Positions 15,572 through 24,919 of a DNA stretch of 64,000 bases are shown piece by piece. The stretch spans positions 134,833-198,832 of the forward strand of contig NZ_LMQM01000010.1 in assembly GCF_001424145.1 (NCBI RefSeq), written 5' to 3'. Both the position numbers and the translations under genes were made by a program. The first letter of the stretch is position 1, and every line of letters begins with the position of its first letter. Below the pieces are notes generated by a model, which was not told where the DNA came from, ran no database searches, and saw nothing but the letters and a program-made list of their open reading frames with translations. The DNA is from Chryseobacterium sp. Leaf404. Lineage in GTDB: Bacteria > Bacteroidota > Bacteroidia > Flavobacteriales > Weeksellaceae.

Positions 15572-16735
15572 TTATATTTTTTTTCCGGGTCTGAAATTTA
15601 AAACCAAAACTCCCGAAACTGCGGCAATCACCGATGCTGTGAGAACAGCAAATTTCGCCTCATTCTGAATTTCAATATCGTTTTTAAACGAAAGCAGAGC
15701 GATAAAAATAGACATCGTAAAACCTATTCCCGCCAAAAGCCCAACACCAATCATGTGTCTCCACTTAGATTTCTTTGGAAGTGCGCTTATTTTCATTTTT
15801 ACAGCAATGAATGAGAAAAGGTTGATTCCAATGAGTTTTCCTGCAACCAGGCCAGCAATAATTCCCATCCCCAAACCACTGAAAAGTTCTTCAACCATCC
15901 CATTCTCAAATCGAATATTGGTATTGGCGAGAGCAAAAATGGGCATGATGACAAAGTTAACCGGTATGTGAAGTTTATGCTCTAATTTCTCAAGCGGAGA
16001 CGGGATCACAGATGATTCATTTGTGGGTATGGTAAACGCCAGCAGAACGCCAGCAATTGTTGCGTGAATGCCAGACTGATGCAGAAAAAACCAAAGAAAA
16101 AGTCCGGGAATCAAATAAAAAATGATTTTTTTAACTTTCAGGAAATTTAATAAAGCTAAAAATCCTACAATTCCAAAAGAAATGAAAAGGCTTGAAAGAT
16201 AGATTGAATCGGTATAAAAAAAAGCTATTACCAGGATTGCTCCCAGATCATCAACAATCGCCAACGCTGCCAAAAAAATCTTCAGCGAAGAAGGCACTTT
16301 ACTGCCGAGGAGTGAAATAACTGCGAGAGAAAACGCAATATCTGTAGCCATCGGAATTCCCCATCCATTCCTTACATCTGTGTTAAGATTGAACGCCAGA
16401 AAAATCAGAGCAGGAACAAGCATTCCGCCAACGGCCGCAAAAATGGGAAGGGAAGCTTTTTTAAATGTTGCCAGCTCGCCTTCCAGAATTTCTCTTTTGA
16501 TTTCCAGACCTACCAAAAGAAAAAATATGGCCATCAGACCATCATTAATCCAGGTACTCACAGAATATTTCAGGTGTAAATTTTCTGCTCCGATTTTGTG
16601 ATTTAACAGTGAAATGAAATTTTCATTTAACGGAGAGTTGGCAATTACCAAAGCTGCGGCAACACAGAATATCAGCAGAACTCCTGAAGACTGGTTGCTT
16701 TTCAGAAAATTGATAAAGTAGTTACTGAGTTTCAT
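15572..16735 (-). CDS. nhaA: Na+/H+ antiporter NhaA
   Basis: A protein of 387 residues with about eleven or twelve membrane helices. The hallmark blocks are INDGLMAIFFLLVGLEIKRE, MATDIAFSLAVISLLG and LAIVDDLGAILVIAFFYT, the last carrying the paired aspartates that bind Na+ and protons. It exports sodium in exchange for protons and supports pH and salt homeostasis in the inner membrane. It lies four bases downstream of the ppGpp synthetase/hydrolase gene on the same strand and may be transcribed with it. Confidence 0.93.
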   Translation of the reverse strand: MKLSNYFINFLKSNQSSGVLLIFCVAAALVIANSPLNENFISLLNHKIGAENLHLKYSVSTWINDGLMAIFFLLVGLEIKREILEGELATFKKASLPIFAAVGGMLVPALIFLAFNLNTDVRNGWGIPMATDIAFSLAVISLLGSKVPSSLKIFLAALAIVDDLGAILVIAFFYTDSIYLSSLFISFGIVGFLALLNFLKVKKIIFYLIPGLFLWFFLHQSGIHATIAGVLLAFTIPTNESSVIPSPLEKLEHKLHIPVNFVIMPIFALANTNIRFENGMVEELFSGLGMGIIAGLVAGKLIGINLFSFIAVKMKISALPKKSKWRHMIGVGLLAGIGFTMSIFIALLSFKNDIEIQNEAKFAVLTASVIAAVSGVLVLNFRPGKKI

Positions 16736-16739
16736 ATTT

Positions 16740-18944
16740 TTATAATCTTCTTACCCTTGAAACTCCGTTGATGTCTTTCAGCTTTTTAAAAGTTTCCTCG
16801 AGCTGACCTGTATGTTTTACTTCAAGATTAATATTTCCTGTAAAAATTCCGTCGTTGGATTCTATAGACATGCTTTTCATATCCATTCCCATCGCACCGC
16901 TGATTACGGTAGTAATATCGTTAATCATTCCCATTCTGTCGAGACCTTCAATCTCAATTTTCACTCTGTTTTTAAAGCTTTCCTCATTCACCCACTTGGC
17001 AGGAATTACACGGTAATCGTACTGTGCGCGAAGATTTATGGCATTAGGACATACGTCGCTGTGTACTTTTATTCCTTCAGAAATGGTAATAAAACCGAAA
17101 ATCTTGTCTCCAGGAATTACGGTACAGCATTTAGCATAAGAATAATTGAGTTTTTCTTCATCTTTACCAAAAACAATCATATCCAGATTCTGCTCTTTCT
17201 GTTCGGTGTAGTGAACATTCTTTGCCGGTGATTTTCTGAATCTTGAAAGCAGGTTATTAAACACATTTTTACTTTCAATATATTTTCTTAAACTGCTGGC
17301 ATCAAGCTCGTTGCTCTGAAATTTTAAAAATAATTCCTGAGATGTTTTAAGATTGAAAAACTTCTGAAGTTTATTGATTTCCTCATCATTAAAATTGATT
17401 TTCGCATGACGGAGTTTACGCTGAAGAATCTCTTTCCCTTCATCTACCAGGGTGTTTTTCTGGGAATTCAGGTAACCTTTGATCTTTGATTTGGCTTTTG
17501 AAGTAACCACAAATTCAAGCCAGTCTGATTTTGGTTTCTGGTTTTGAGAAGATAATATATCGATCTGATCACCATTTTGGAGTTTATAGGAAATCGGAAC
17601 CAGTTTGCCGTTGATCTTCGCTCCTAAACATTTCATTCCCAAATCTGAGTGCACAGAAAACGCAAAATCCAGAGCAGAAGCGTTGGTTGGAAGTATTTTA
17701 ATTTCGCCTTTCGGGGTGAAGACAAATACCTCTTTTGAATAGAGATTGAGTTTTATGTTATCTAAAAGTTCAGATGTAGTAAGATTTTGCTGCTGTTCCA
17801 AAACATCACGGATTTCCGTCACCCATTTTTCAAAATTACGGTCTTCAGTGCTTTGTTTGTAGCCTTCTTTGTATTTGTAATGGGCTGCGACGCCTTTTTC
17901 AGCAATATCATCCATTCTCTCGGAACGGATCTGAACTTCAATCCACTTTCTGTCTGGTCCCAAAACGGTTAAGTGCAAACTTTCATACCCAGTAGAACGA
18001 GGTTGGGTAATCCAGTCCCGCATTCTGGATGGGTTGGAGTGATAGACATCTGTTACAATTGAATATATTTTCCAGGCAAGAAATTTCTCATTTTTGGCAT
18101 CAGATTTATAAGTAATTCTGATCGCATAATTATCATAAACTTCTTCGAAAGAAACGCCCTGTTTCAGCATTTTCCTATAGATTGATGAGATGGCTTTTGC
18201 CCTTCCTTTGATGCTGAAGTTTAAACCTTCATCTTTCAGACGGTCTGATACTTCATTTTTAAATTCCTCAATGTATTTTTCGCGGGATTCTTTTGCAAGT
18301 TCAAGTTTTGAGGTAATTTCATTGTAAACATCAGGGTTGTTGTATTTTAATGAAAGATCTTCAAGCTCAGATTTGATGTAGTACAAACCTAGACGGTGTG
18401 CCATTGGAGCGTAAATATAGACCGTTTCTGAAGCTATTTTTTTCTGTTTGTCTGGTGCCATACTTCCGAGAGTACGCATATTATGAAGGCGGTCCGCGAT
18501 TTTGATCAGAATTACCCTGAAATCTTCAGAAAGTGTAAGGAGAAGTTTTCTGTAATTTTCAGACTGAACAGAAATATTCTGATGGTTCATGATCGAAATT
18601 TTGGTAAGACCATTCACGATCTCAGCGATTTTAGACCCGAATATTTTCTGCAGATCTTCAAACGTATAATCTGAATCTTCGATTACATCATGCAAAAGTG
18701 CACAGGCAATGGATGTGGCGCCCAGACCTATTTCTGTGGCGACAATTTTTGCAACGGCAATAGGGTGATAAATATAAGGCTCCCCGGATTTTCTTCTCTG
18801 GTCTTTGTGAGCGTCCAGAGCGATATCAAAAGCCTTTCTTATCAGTTTGTTGTGTTCTTCATCTAAAGTACGGTACGTATTAGAAATCAGATCTTTATAT
18901 CTTGCGAGAATTTCTTTATTCTCCTGTTCCAGGTCATAACTCAT
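16740..18944 (-). CDS. spoT: Bifunctional (p)ppGpp synthetase/hydrolase (RelA/SpoT family)
   Basis: A protein of 734 residues with the full Rel layout. The N-terminal HD hydrolase domain has HDVIEDS and an intact HD pair. The synthetase domain (about 230-400) has RSTGYESLHLTV and the block around VEVQIR-type residues (WIEVQIRSERMDDIAEKGVAAHY). A TGS domain follows at about 405-465, then a helical region and a C-terminal ACT domain. Both catalytic halves look complete, so it should make and break the stringent-response alarmone. It is probably the main Rel enzyme of this organism. Confidence 0.93.
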   Translation of the reverse strand: MSYDLEQENKEILARYKDLISNTYRTLDEEHNKLIRKAFDIALDAHKDQRRKSGEPYIYHPIAVAKIVATEIGLGATSIACALLHDVIEDSDYTFEDLQKIFGSKIAEIVNGLTKISIMNHQNISVQSENYRKLLLTLSEDFRVILIKIADRLHNMRTLGSMAPDKQKKIASETVYIYAPMAHRLGLYYIKSELEDLSLKYNNPDVYNEITSKLELAKESREKYIEEFKNEVSDRLKDEGLNFSIKGRAKAISSIYRKMLKQGVSFEEVYDNYAIRITYKSDAKNEKFLAWKIYSIVTDVYHSNPSRMRDWITQPRSTGYESLHLTVLGPDRKWIEVQIRSERMDDIAEKGVAAHYKYKEGYKQSTEDRNFEKWVTEIRDVLEQQQNLTTSELLDNIKLNLYSKEVFVFTPKGEIKILPTNASALDFAFSVHSDLGMKCLGAKINGKLVPISYKLQNGDQIDILSSQNQKPKSDWLEFVVTSKAKSKIKGYLNSQKNTLVDEGKEILQRKLRHAKINFNDEEINKLQKFFNLKTSQELFLKFQSNELDASSLRKYIESKNVFNNLLSRFRKSPAKNVHYTEQKEQNLDMIVFGKDEEKLNYSYAKCCTVIPGDKIFGFITISEGIKVHSDVCPNAINLRAQYDYRVIPAKWVNEESFKNRVKIEIEGLDRMGMINDITTVISGAMGMDMKSMSIESNDGIFTGNINLEVKHTGQLEETFKKLKDINGVSRVRRL

Positions 18945-19003
18945 TTGCGAAGGCTTTATCAGACGAAAATACGAAAAATAAATGCAGTTATCAATTTAAA
19001 CCC

Positions 19004-19033
19004 ACAAAAAATCCGCAGTTTTTAGCTGCGGAT
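19004..19033 (-). terminator. Intrinsic terminator for the 121-residue protein gene
   Basis: ATCCGCAG (19011-19018) pairs with CTGCGGAT (19026-19033). On the minus strand the stem is followed by a T run (complement of 19006-19011), about 30 bases after the stop codon of the gene at 19065. Confidence 0.8.
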
Positions 19034-19064
19034 AAGGTTATTAGTTTATTAGAATCAGTTTATT

Positions 19065-19430
19065 TTAAAATTTTACTTCAGAGTCCATGCCTTCTGTGGC
19101 ACCTTTAAATTTGAATTCGGGACTTGCGTGAATTTCAGATTTGTTTTTCGCATCAATGTACTTTTTAACGGTAGCATAAGATGCCTGACTGATGCTCATG
19201 TTTTCAAAAAGATATATCTTAAGTACAGAATTTTCAGCAAAAACTTTTCTTGCCAGATTTTCCTGCGTGTATTCTGATATCTGTACACTTGCTATGTAAG
19301 GCGAATCATGATGATGTTCTGTAATGTATACAATGTAGTCTTCATCACCGAAACCAGCCATTTCCAACTCGATCTCGAGTCTCTTGTAGTCGCTGTGTTT
19401 TTGGAAAACACCGGTTATAATTGTAGACAT
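19065..19430 (-). CDS. Conserved hypothetical cytoplasmic protein, 121 residues
   Basis: I do not recognise a family with certainty. The protein has no signal peptide or membrane helix. The N-terminal part (IITGVFQKHSDYKRLEIELEMAGFGDEDY) resembles the small alpha/beta domain of stress proteins of the YflT/general-stress-17M type, where such a unit spaces out an acidic helix. A histidine-rich patch (TEHHHD) lies near the middle. Monocistronic, with its own terminator. Function unknown. Confidence 0.6.
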   Translation of the reverse strand: MSTIITGVFQKHSDYKRLEIELEMAGFGDEDYIVYITEHHHDSPYIASVQISEYTQENLARKVFAENSVLKIYLFENMSISQASYATVKKYIDAKNKSEIHASPEFKFKGATEGMDSEVKF

Positions 19431-19660
19431 GATAAACTGTTTTGAATTGGTTGTTTAAAGATAAGAATAATTTATATATAATTATTTAAAATTTAAATAA
19501 AATTAATATTTATTATTTTATCTATATTAATTTATTATTATTTAAGAAATTTTCTATTGTCTTTCTTTTTTCCAATTTTCTGTTTCCGCTATTTTTTTAA
19601 TCATTTTATAGAAATTCCTACAAGAAAATAGATCAACTTCATTTTGAAAAAGTTTACATT

Positions 19661-19690
19661 TAAAAAGCCTGTCTAAAAAATTAAACAGGC
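19661..19690 (-). terminator. Intrinsic terminator of acs
   Basis: GCCTGT (19667-19672) and ACAGGC (19685-19690) form the stem, extended by A-T pairs. On the minus strand a T run follows (complement of 19662-19666). It sits about 20 bases after the acs stop codon. The rest of 19431-19660 is very AT-rich with no gene visible. Confidence 0.75.
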
Positions 19691-19710
19691 ACTAAATTAT
19701 TTAAATAAAA

Positions 19711-21618
19711 TTAAATTCTCTCATTTTTAATTTCCTCCACAATTTCAGGATTCAATAGAGTAGAAGTGTCGCCGAAATTACTAAAATCTCCTTCAGCAAT
19801 TTTTCTTAAAATTCTGCGCATAATCTTTCCTGAACGGGTTTTCGGAAGTCCGGAAACAAACTGAATTTTATCCAGTTTAGCAATCGGACCAATCTGATCT
19901 GAAATCAACTGATTAATTTCTTTAACCAGATTTTCCTGCTTTCTGTCTGATCCTGAATCTTTTAAAATCACAAAACCGTACAAAGCACTTCCTTTGATGT
20001 CATGCGGGAAGCCTACAATAGCAGATTCTGCCACTGCCGGATGTTCATTGATGCTGTCTTCAATCGGAGCTGTTCCCAAATTATGCCCGGAAACAATGAC
20101 CACATCATCCACACGACCGGTAATTCTGTAATAACCAACTTCGTCTCTTAGAGCACCATCACCAGTGAAATATTTCCCCGGAAATGCTGAGAAATAAGTC
20201 TCTTTATATCGTTGATGATCACCCCAAATTGTTCTGGCAATTCCCGGCCACGGAAAACGGATGCACAAGTTTCCTGTAACCTGATTTCCTGTAATTTCGT
20301 TGCGTTTGTCATCCATCAGAACCGGCTGAATTCCCGGCAAAGGAAGCGTTGCGTAAGTAGGTTTTGTAGGCGTCACAAATGGAATAGGAGAGATCATGAT
20401 TCCGCCTGTTTCTGTTTGCCACCACGTATCTACAATCGGGCATTTTTTTCTTCCCACGTGATCGTTGAACCAATGCCAAGCCTCATCATTAATAGGTTCT
20501 CCAACAGATCCGATCACCCTCAATGAACTTAAATCATGTTTGTCTACCCATTCAGCGCTTTCTTTTGCCAAAGAACGGATGGCAGTTGGTGCCGTATAGA
20601 ATTGAGTAACTTTATGCTTTTCAATAACTTCCCAGAATCTGTCCGGTTCAGGATAAGTGGGAACACCTTCAAAAATAACGGTGGTTGCGCCATTCAATAA
20701 AGGCCCGTAAAGAATGTATGAATGTCCGGTAATCCAGCCGATATCTGCGGTACACCAGTAAATGTCATTTTCCTGATAATTGAAAACATTTTTGAACGTA
20801 TAAGCCGAGTAAACCATATAACCAGCCGAAGTGTGAAGCATTCCTTTTGGTTTTCCGGTAGAACCTGAAGTGTACAAAATAAACAAGGGATCTTCAGCAT
20901 CCATGATGATCGTCACGAAATCTGCGGAAGCTTTTTCATACAGGTCAGCCATCCAGAAATCTCTTCCTTCCATCATTTTTATTTCATTGTGGGTTCTTTT
21001 TACCACCAAAGTTTTTTCGACAGTCGGACATTTTTCCAGAGCTTCATCGATGATTGATTTTAAATCTAAAACCTTGTTTCCTCTGTAACTTCCGTCGGAA
21101 GTGATCAGCATTTTTGCACCGCAGTCATTTACTCTCGAAACTACCGCAGAAGCCGAAAATCCTGCAAAAATAACTGAGTGTACCGCTCCAATTTTCGCAC
21201 AAGCCAACATAGTCACCGCAAGTTCAGGAATCATAGGAAGATAGATGCAGACTCTGTCGCCTTTCCCAATGCCCATGTCTTTCAGAACATTTGCGGTTTT
21301 GTTGACTCTTTCGTACAGTTCGTTGTAAGAAATGTGTTGTGCTTCTTCTTTCGGGTCGTTGGGTTCCCAGATTATTGCTGTTTTTTCGCCACGTACCGAT
21401 AAATGTCTGTCTAGGCAGTTTTTGGTGATATTTAATTTAGCATCTTTAAACCATGTGATTTTTGCCTCATTCATATCATATTTTACCACCTTGCTCCACC
21501 TTTGATACCAGACAAAATTTTGGTCAGCCACCTTGTCCCAGAATTTTTTAGGGTTTTTGATTGATTTTTTGTACTCTTGAAAGTAGTGCGGTAAATCTTC
21601 TATCACGTAATTTCTCAT
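19711..21618 (-). CDS. acs: Acetate--CoA ligase (acetyl-CoA synthetase)
   Basis: A protein of 635 residues of the AMP-forming acyl-CoA synthetase family. It activates acetate via acetyl-AMP to acetyl-CoA. Motifs: ILYTSGSTGKPKGM (P-loop), DTWWQTETGG (with the tryptophan that shapes the small acetate pocket), YYRITGRVDDVVIVSGHNLGTAPIE and the C-terminal PKTRSGKIMRR, whose lysine is needed for adenylation and is the classical acetylation site. It is the last gene of the leftward carboxylate cluster, near a GNAT gene, a paralogous synthetase and an SSS-type sensor kinase. A repeat of family B lies just upstream of its start. Confidence 0.93.
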   Translation of the reverse strand: MRNYVIEDLPHYFQEYKKSIKNPKKFWDKVADQNFVWYQRWSKVVKYDMNEAKITWFKDAKLNITKNCLDRHLSVRGEKTAIIWEPNDPKEEAQHISYNELYERVNKTANVLKDMGIGKGDRVCIYLPMIPELAVTMLACAKIGAVHSVIFAGFSASAVVSRVNDCGAKMLITSDGSYRGNKVLDLKSIIDEALEKCPTVEKTLVVKRTHNEIKMMEGRDFWMADLYEKASADFVTIIMDAEDPLFILYTSGSTGKPKGMLHTSAGYMVYSAYTFKNVFNYQENDIYWCTADIGWITGHSYILYGPLLNGATTVIFEGVPTYPEPDRFWEVIEKHKVTQFYTAPTAIRSLAKESAEWVDKHDLSSLRVIGSVGEPINDEAWHWFNDHVGRKKCPIVDTWWQTETGGIMISPIPFVTPTKPTYATLPLPGIQPVLMDDKRNEITGNQVTGNLCIRFPWPGIARTIWGDHQRYKETYFSAFPGKYFTGDGALRDEVGYYRITGRVDDVVIVSGHNLGTAPIEDSINEHPAVAESAIVGFPHDIKGSALYGFVILKDSGSDRKQENLVKEINQLISDQIGPIAKLDKIQFVSGLPKTRSGKIMRRILRKIAEGDFSNFGDTSTLLNPEIVEEIKNERI

Positions 21619-21673
21619 ACTTTTTCTTTTTAGAATTATTTGTTATTTTAATTTTTGAATGTAATTACTGGTT

Positions 21674-21753
21674 TTAACGCAAGGTTTCACAAAGATTTTG
21701 TTTTAAAATATTCTGCATATTCTTCGTTCGCAAAGGCGTTCTACTCAGAAAAG
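21674..21753 (-). repeat. Dispersed repeat, family B, copy 1
   Basis: About 80 bases with the pattern AACGCAAGG, CAAAGATTTTG, TTCTGCATATTCTTCGTTCGC and AAAGGCGTTCTACTC, shared with copies at 39910-40054, 43229-43329 and 45091-45165. It lies between acs and the GNAT gene. Confidence 0.65.
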
Positions 21754-21766
21754 ATGTATTTACAAA

Positions 21767-22219
21767 TTAGATTTTTAGTTCCATGATTGGTAGAAATCTA
21801 TCTTTTATGGATGTTTCAACTTGTCCAATATTTGAAAACCCGAAGCTTTCATAAAATTTTTGTGCGTTCGGATCGGCATCCAGAATTATTCTTTTGGTTT
21901 TGTTCTTTTTTACTATGAAAATAAAATCATTCATTAATAATTTGCCATAACCTTTTCCAATTTCATCAGGTAAAACAAATAAATTATCAAGCTTTACAGT
22001 ATTTTCATTTATACTGAAGAAAGAATAATAAGCAACCGTTGAGTTGTCAATTAATAATTTATAAATCTCATTATTTTTAATGTATTCCTCTTTTATGGTA
22101 AGCAAATCAGACCATTCTTCCATTTGCTCATTCGAATATCCCCAATATGCCTTTGACTTTTTTGTAATCTCAGTCAAAATTGTATGGTCATAGATATTTG
22201 CTTTAATGATTTCAACCAT
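21767..22219 (-). CDS. GNAT-family N-acetyltransferase
   Basis: A protein of 150 residues with the GNAT fold. The acetyl-CoA-binding motif A is LPDEIGKGYGKLLMNDF, and motif B follows with LDADPNAQKFYESFGFSNIG. The substrate is unknown. Its place between acs and the propionyl-CoA-synthetase-like gene recalls Bacillus subtilis acuA, a GNAT beside acsA that acetylates and silences acetyl-CoA synthetase; here that link rests on position alone. Codon usage looks slightly more AT-rich than in its neighbours, and repeats flank the gene on both sides, so later insertion is also possible. Confidence 0.75.
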   Translation of the reverse strand: MVEIIKANIYDHTILTEITKKSKAYWGYSNEQMEEWSDLLTIKEEYIKNNEIYKLLIDNSTVAYYSFFSINENTVKLDNLFVLPDEIGKGYGKLLMNDFIFIVKKNKTKRIILDADPNAQKFYESFGFSNIGQVETSIKDRFLPIMELKI

Positions 22220-22548
22220 TGAATTTTTACTTATTCATATTTTTCCACTCTTCCAAATAGTAATCCAAACAGTTATTTTGCTGACTTCGGAAACGGAGGC
22301 GTTAAGAAATTTTGAATTATTTTCGTTAAAAAAATTCCACTGTCTGAGTGGCGGCTATAAATATTCTGACAATATATATTCTTCATCCGCCCGAGTTTGG
22401 AAATTTTAGAAAATAATTTAAAATTTTAGCTGAGTTTCCAAGTCTTGTTCCGAAGTTTCGGGATTGGTTCTTTTGTTTGACTGCGTCTAATCTTCGATTG
22501 CAAGACAAAAGAACAATCTTACCACAACTTATTTGTTTTAGCTTCAAC
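22220..22548. other. Gene-free stretch rich in inverted repeats
   Basis: No convincing gene in 329 bases. It holds nested dyads: GGCGG (22350-22354) with CCGCC (22387-22391), a GTTTGGAAA/TTTCCAA pair around 22395-22440, a TTCCGAA/TTTCGGGA region, and a perfect 10-base inverted repeat GTTCTTTTGT (22467-22476) with ACAAAAGAAC (22505-22514). The last one encloses a fragment resembling repeat family B (CTTCGATT). This looks like repeat debris. Confidence 0.55.
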
Positions 22549-24435
22549 TTAATTTCTATAATCATTAATTTTCTCTTTCAATTCATCAATAATCTTCTCA
22601 TCATCAATCGTCGATGGAATCTGAAATTCCTTGCCATCAATAATTGTTCTGATGAGTTTTCTTAAAATTTTTCCGGAACGCGTCTTTGGAAGTCTTTTTA
22701 CGACCATCACAGATTTCAGGAAAGCAACAGCACCAATTTTTTCTCTTACTTTAAGAATGATTTCTTTTTCAACAGCTTCTTCTGAAATTTCCGAACCATT
22801 TTTTAAAACAACAGTTGCAAAAGGAACCTGTCCACGCAGATCATCATCAACTCCTACAACCGCACATTCCGCAACATCGGGATGAGAGGAAACAATTTCT
22901 TCCATTTCAGAAGTCGAAAGTCGGTGCCCGGCAACGTTGATGACATCATCAACCCGTCCTGTGATGAAAATATAACCATCTTCATCTTTTATCGCTCCGT
23001 CACCGGAAAAATAATAGCCTTTGTATTGTGATAAATAGCTTTTCTCAAAACGTACGTAATCATTCCAGATTCCCAGCATTGCACCAGGCGGAAGAGGAAG
23101 TTTAATGACAAGATAACCTTCTTTATGCTCGTCGAGTTCATAACCGTTTTCGTCAAAAATTTTAATATCATAACCTGGAATGGGTTTTCCTGCGGAAGCT
23201 CTTTTAATTTTATAATCTTCATTAAAAGTCATCAACCCCAACATCGGCGAACCCGATTCTGTCTGCCACCAATGATCGATCGCGGGAACTCCAACGTGTT
23301 TTTCGAACCAGTCCAAAGTTGCCACATCGCATCGCTCGCCTGCCAGAAACTGTTTTTTGAAATGGCTTAAATCATATTTTTTAACAAATTCTCCATTAGG
23401 ATCTTCTTTTTTAATGGCACGAATTGCGGTTGGAGCTGTAAACATTGCCGAAACTTTATACTCGGAAATGATCCTCCAAAAAGTTCCTGCATCAGGAGTC
23501 ATGATCGTTTTTCCTTCAAAAATAATGGTAGTATTTCTGTTGATTAAAGGTCCGTAAACCGTGTAACTGTGACCAACTGCCCAACCAAAATCTGATGCTG
23601 CCCAAAATGTCTCGCCCTGCTCAATTCCATAAATATATTTCATGGAAAATTTCAGAGCTGTGGCGTAACCACCTGTATCTCTTGTGATTCCTTTCGGTTT
23701 GCCCGTCGTACCTGAAGTGTATAAAAGATAGAGTGGATCATTGGATTCTACCCAAACACAATCTGCAGGCTCGGATTTTTCGACCAATTCTTCATAATCC
23801 ATGATGCCTTCAAACATTTCATGTTGATTGTCGACTAATTTTCTGTTGAAAACGATGATGTTTTCAACCTTATCCTGAGCCCGTTCAATCGCTTTTTCAA
23901 TCAAAGGCAGATAAGGAATTCTTTTGGCAATTTCAATTCCTGCGGTGGCTGTAATCAAAGCTTTAGGTTTGCAGTCATCGATTCTTACAACCAGTTCATG
24001 CGGTGCAAAACCTCCGAAAACTACGTTATGAATCACGCCGATTCTCGCACATGCCAACATCGCAAAAAGTGTCTGTGGAATCATCGGCATGTAAATAACG
24101 GCAGTATCCCCTTTTTTTAAACCTAAAGAAACCAGTCCGCCAGCTAATTTTGAAATTTCTTTTCTAGCCTGATTAAAAGTATATTTTATTTTCTGATTGG
24201 TAACGGGAGAATCGTAAACAATCGCAATTTCTTCCCCGAAACCATCTACAATATGTTTGTCGATGCAGAGGTAAGACATATTCAGTTTCCCGTCTGCAAA
24301 CCATTGGGTGTAGTTGTTTTTGTCCATTGAAATAATGGCTTCGGGAAATTTAAACCACGAAATTTCCTGTGCCTGCTCTTTCCAAAACTGCTCTTTGTTT
24401 TCTATGCTTTGTTTAAATAGATCGTCTGCAATCAT
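22549..24435 (-). CDS. prpE: Acyl-CoA synthetase, propionate--CoA ligase-like
   Basis: A protein of 628 residues, paralogous to the acs product in the same cluster. It has the same adenylation motifs: LLYTSGTTGKPKGI, DHWWQTESGSP, YIFITGRVDDVINVAGHRLSTSEMEE and PKTRSGKILRK. GHRLSTSEMEE and the GSP after the WWQTE block fit PrpE-type propionyl-CoA synthetases rather than Acs (GHNLGTAPIE), so propionate or another short acid is the probable substrate; this is inferred from motif resemblance. It is separated from the response-regulator gene upstream by an inverted-repeat element. Confidence 0.8.
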   Translation of the reverse strand: MIADDLFKQSIENKEQFWKEQAQEISWFKFPEAIISMDKNNYTQWFADGKLNMSYLCIDKHIVDGFGEEIAIVYDSPVTNQKIKYTFNQARKEISKLAGGLVSLGLKKGDTAVIYMPMIPQTLFAMLACARIGVIHNVVFGGFAPHELVVRIDDCKPKALITATAGIEIAKRIPYLPLIEKAIERAQDKVENIIVFNRKLVDNQHEMFEGIMDYEELVEKSEPADCVWVESNDPLYLLYTSGTTGKPKGITRDTGGYATALKFSMKYIYGIEQGETFWAASDFGWAVGHSYTVYGPLINRNTTIIFEGKTIMTPDAGTFWRIISEYKVSAMFTAPTAIRAIKKEDPNGEFVKKYDLSHFKKQFLAGERCDVATLDWFEKHVGVPAIDHWWQTESGSPMLGLMTFNEDYKIKRASAGKPIPGYDIKIFDENGYELDEHKEGYLVIKLPLPPGAMLGIWNDYVRFEKSYLSQYKGYYFSGDGAIKDEDGYIFITGRVDDVINVAGHRLSTSEMEEIVSSHPDVAECAVVGVDDDLRGQVPFATVVLKNGSEISEEAVEKEIILKVREKIGAVAFLKSVMVVKRLPKTRSGKILRKLIRTIIDGKEFQIPSTIDDEKIIDELKEKINDYRN

Positions 24436-24452
24436 AATTATTTTGTGTTTCT

Positions 24453-24534
24453 GTCATTGTGAGGAAAAGCTTGGCCCGACAAATCGGCCAAGCAATCTCA
24501 TTATTCAACAGATTTCTTCGTTCCTCGCAATGAC
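24453..24534. repeat. Inverted-repeat element, family C, copy 1
   Basis: Terminal arms of 14 bases (GTCATTGTGAGGAA at 24453-24466 with TTCCTCGCAATGAC at 24521-24534, one mismatch). They enclose a second dyad, CTTGGCC with GGCCAAG, at 24470-24492. The arm sequence is a widespread intergenic repeat of Bacteroidota. It lies between the response regulator and prpE. Confidence 0.75.
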
Positions 24535-24541
24535 ACGGCGT

Positions 24542-24907
24542 TTAATTAGTTAACAATTCTTCAATCTGCTGAATCAGTTTTTTAATTGAATAAGGTTTTG
24601 TTACGTATGCGTCAGCTCCCATTTCCAGACCTTTTTCAATGTCTTTCGGATTATTTTTGGCGCTGAGGAACAAAACTTTGGTGTTGTTTAAATTTTCATT
24701 CTTTTTAATTTCCTCCAACGTGCTGTAGCCGTCGAGATTCGGCATCATAATGTCGAGCAAAATCACATCAGGAATGATTGTTTTCAGAAATTCCAAAACT
24801 TCGGTTCCGTCTCTGGCGATGAAAACTTCGTAGCCGATTTTCCTGAAACTGTATTCCAAAGACATTAAAATTTTATGTTCGTCATCTGCAATTAATATTT
24901 TTTTCAT
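24542..24907 (-). CDS. Single-domain response regulator (receiver only)
   Basis: A protein of 121 residues consisting only of a CheY-like receiver domain. All key residues are present: the acidic pair Asp8/Asp9, the phospho-acceptor Asp52 in LLDIMMP, Ser82 in FLSAK and Lys104 in TKPYS. There is no output domain and the gene ends after the receiver, so it cannot bind DNA by itself. It begins 12 bases after the SSS-type histidine kinase gene and is its evident partner. The CrbS/CrbR systems that control acetyl-CoA synthetase in Vibrio and Pseudomonas use a regulator with a DNA-binding domain, so the downstream step here must differ. Confidence 0.88.
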   Translation of the reverse strand: MKKILIADDEHKILMSLEYSFRKIGYEVFIARDGTEVLEFLKTIIPDVILLDIMMPNLDGYSTLEEIKKNENLNNTKVLFLSAKNNPKDIEKGLEMGADAYVTKPYSIKKLIQQIEELLTN

Positions 24908-24919
24908 TGTGTTTCTTAG

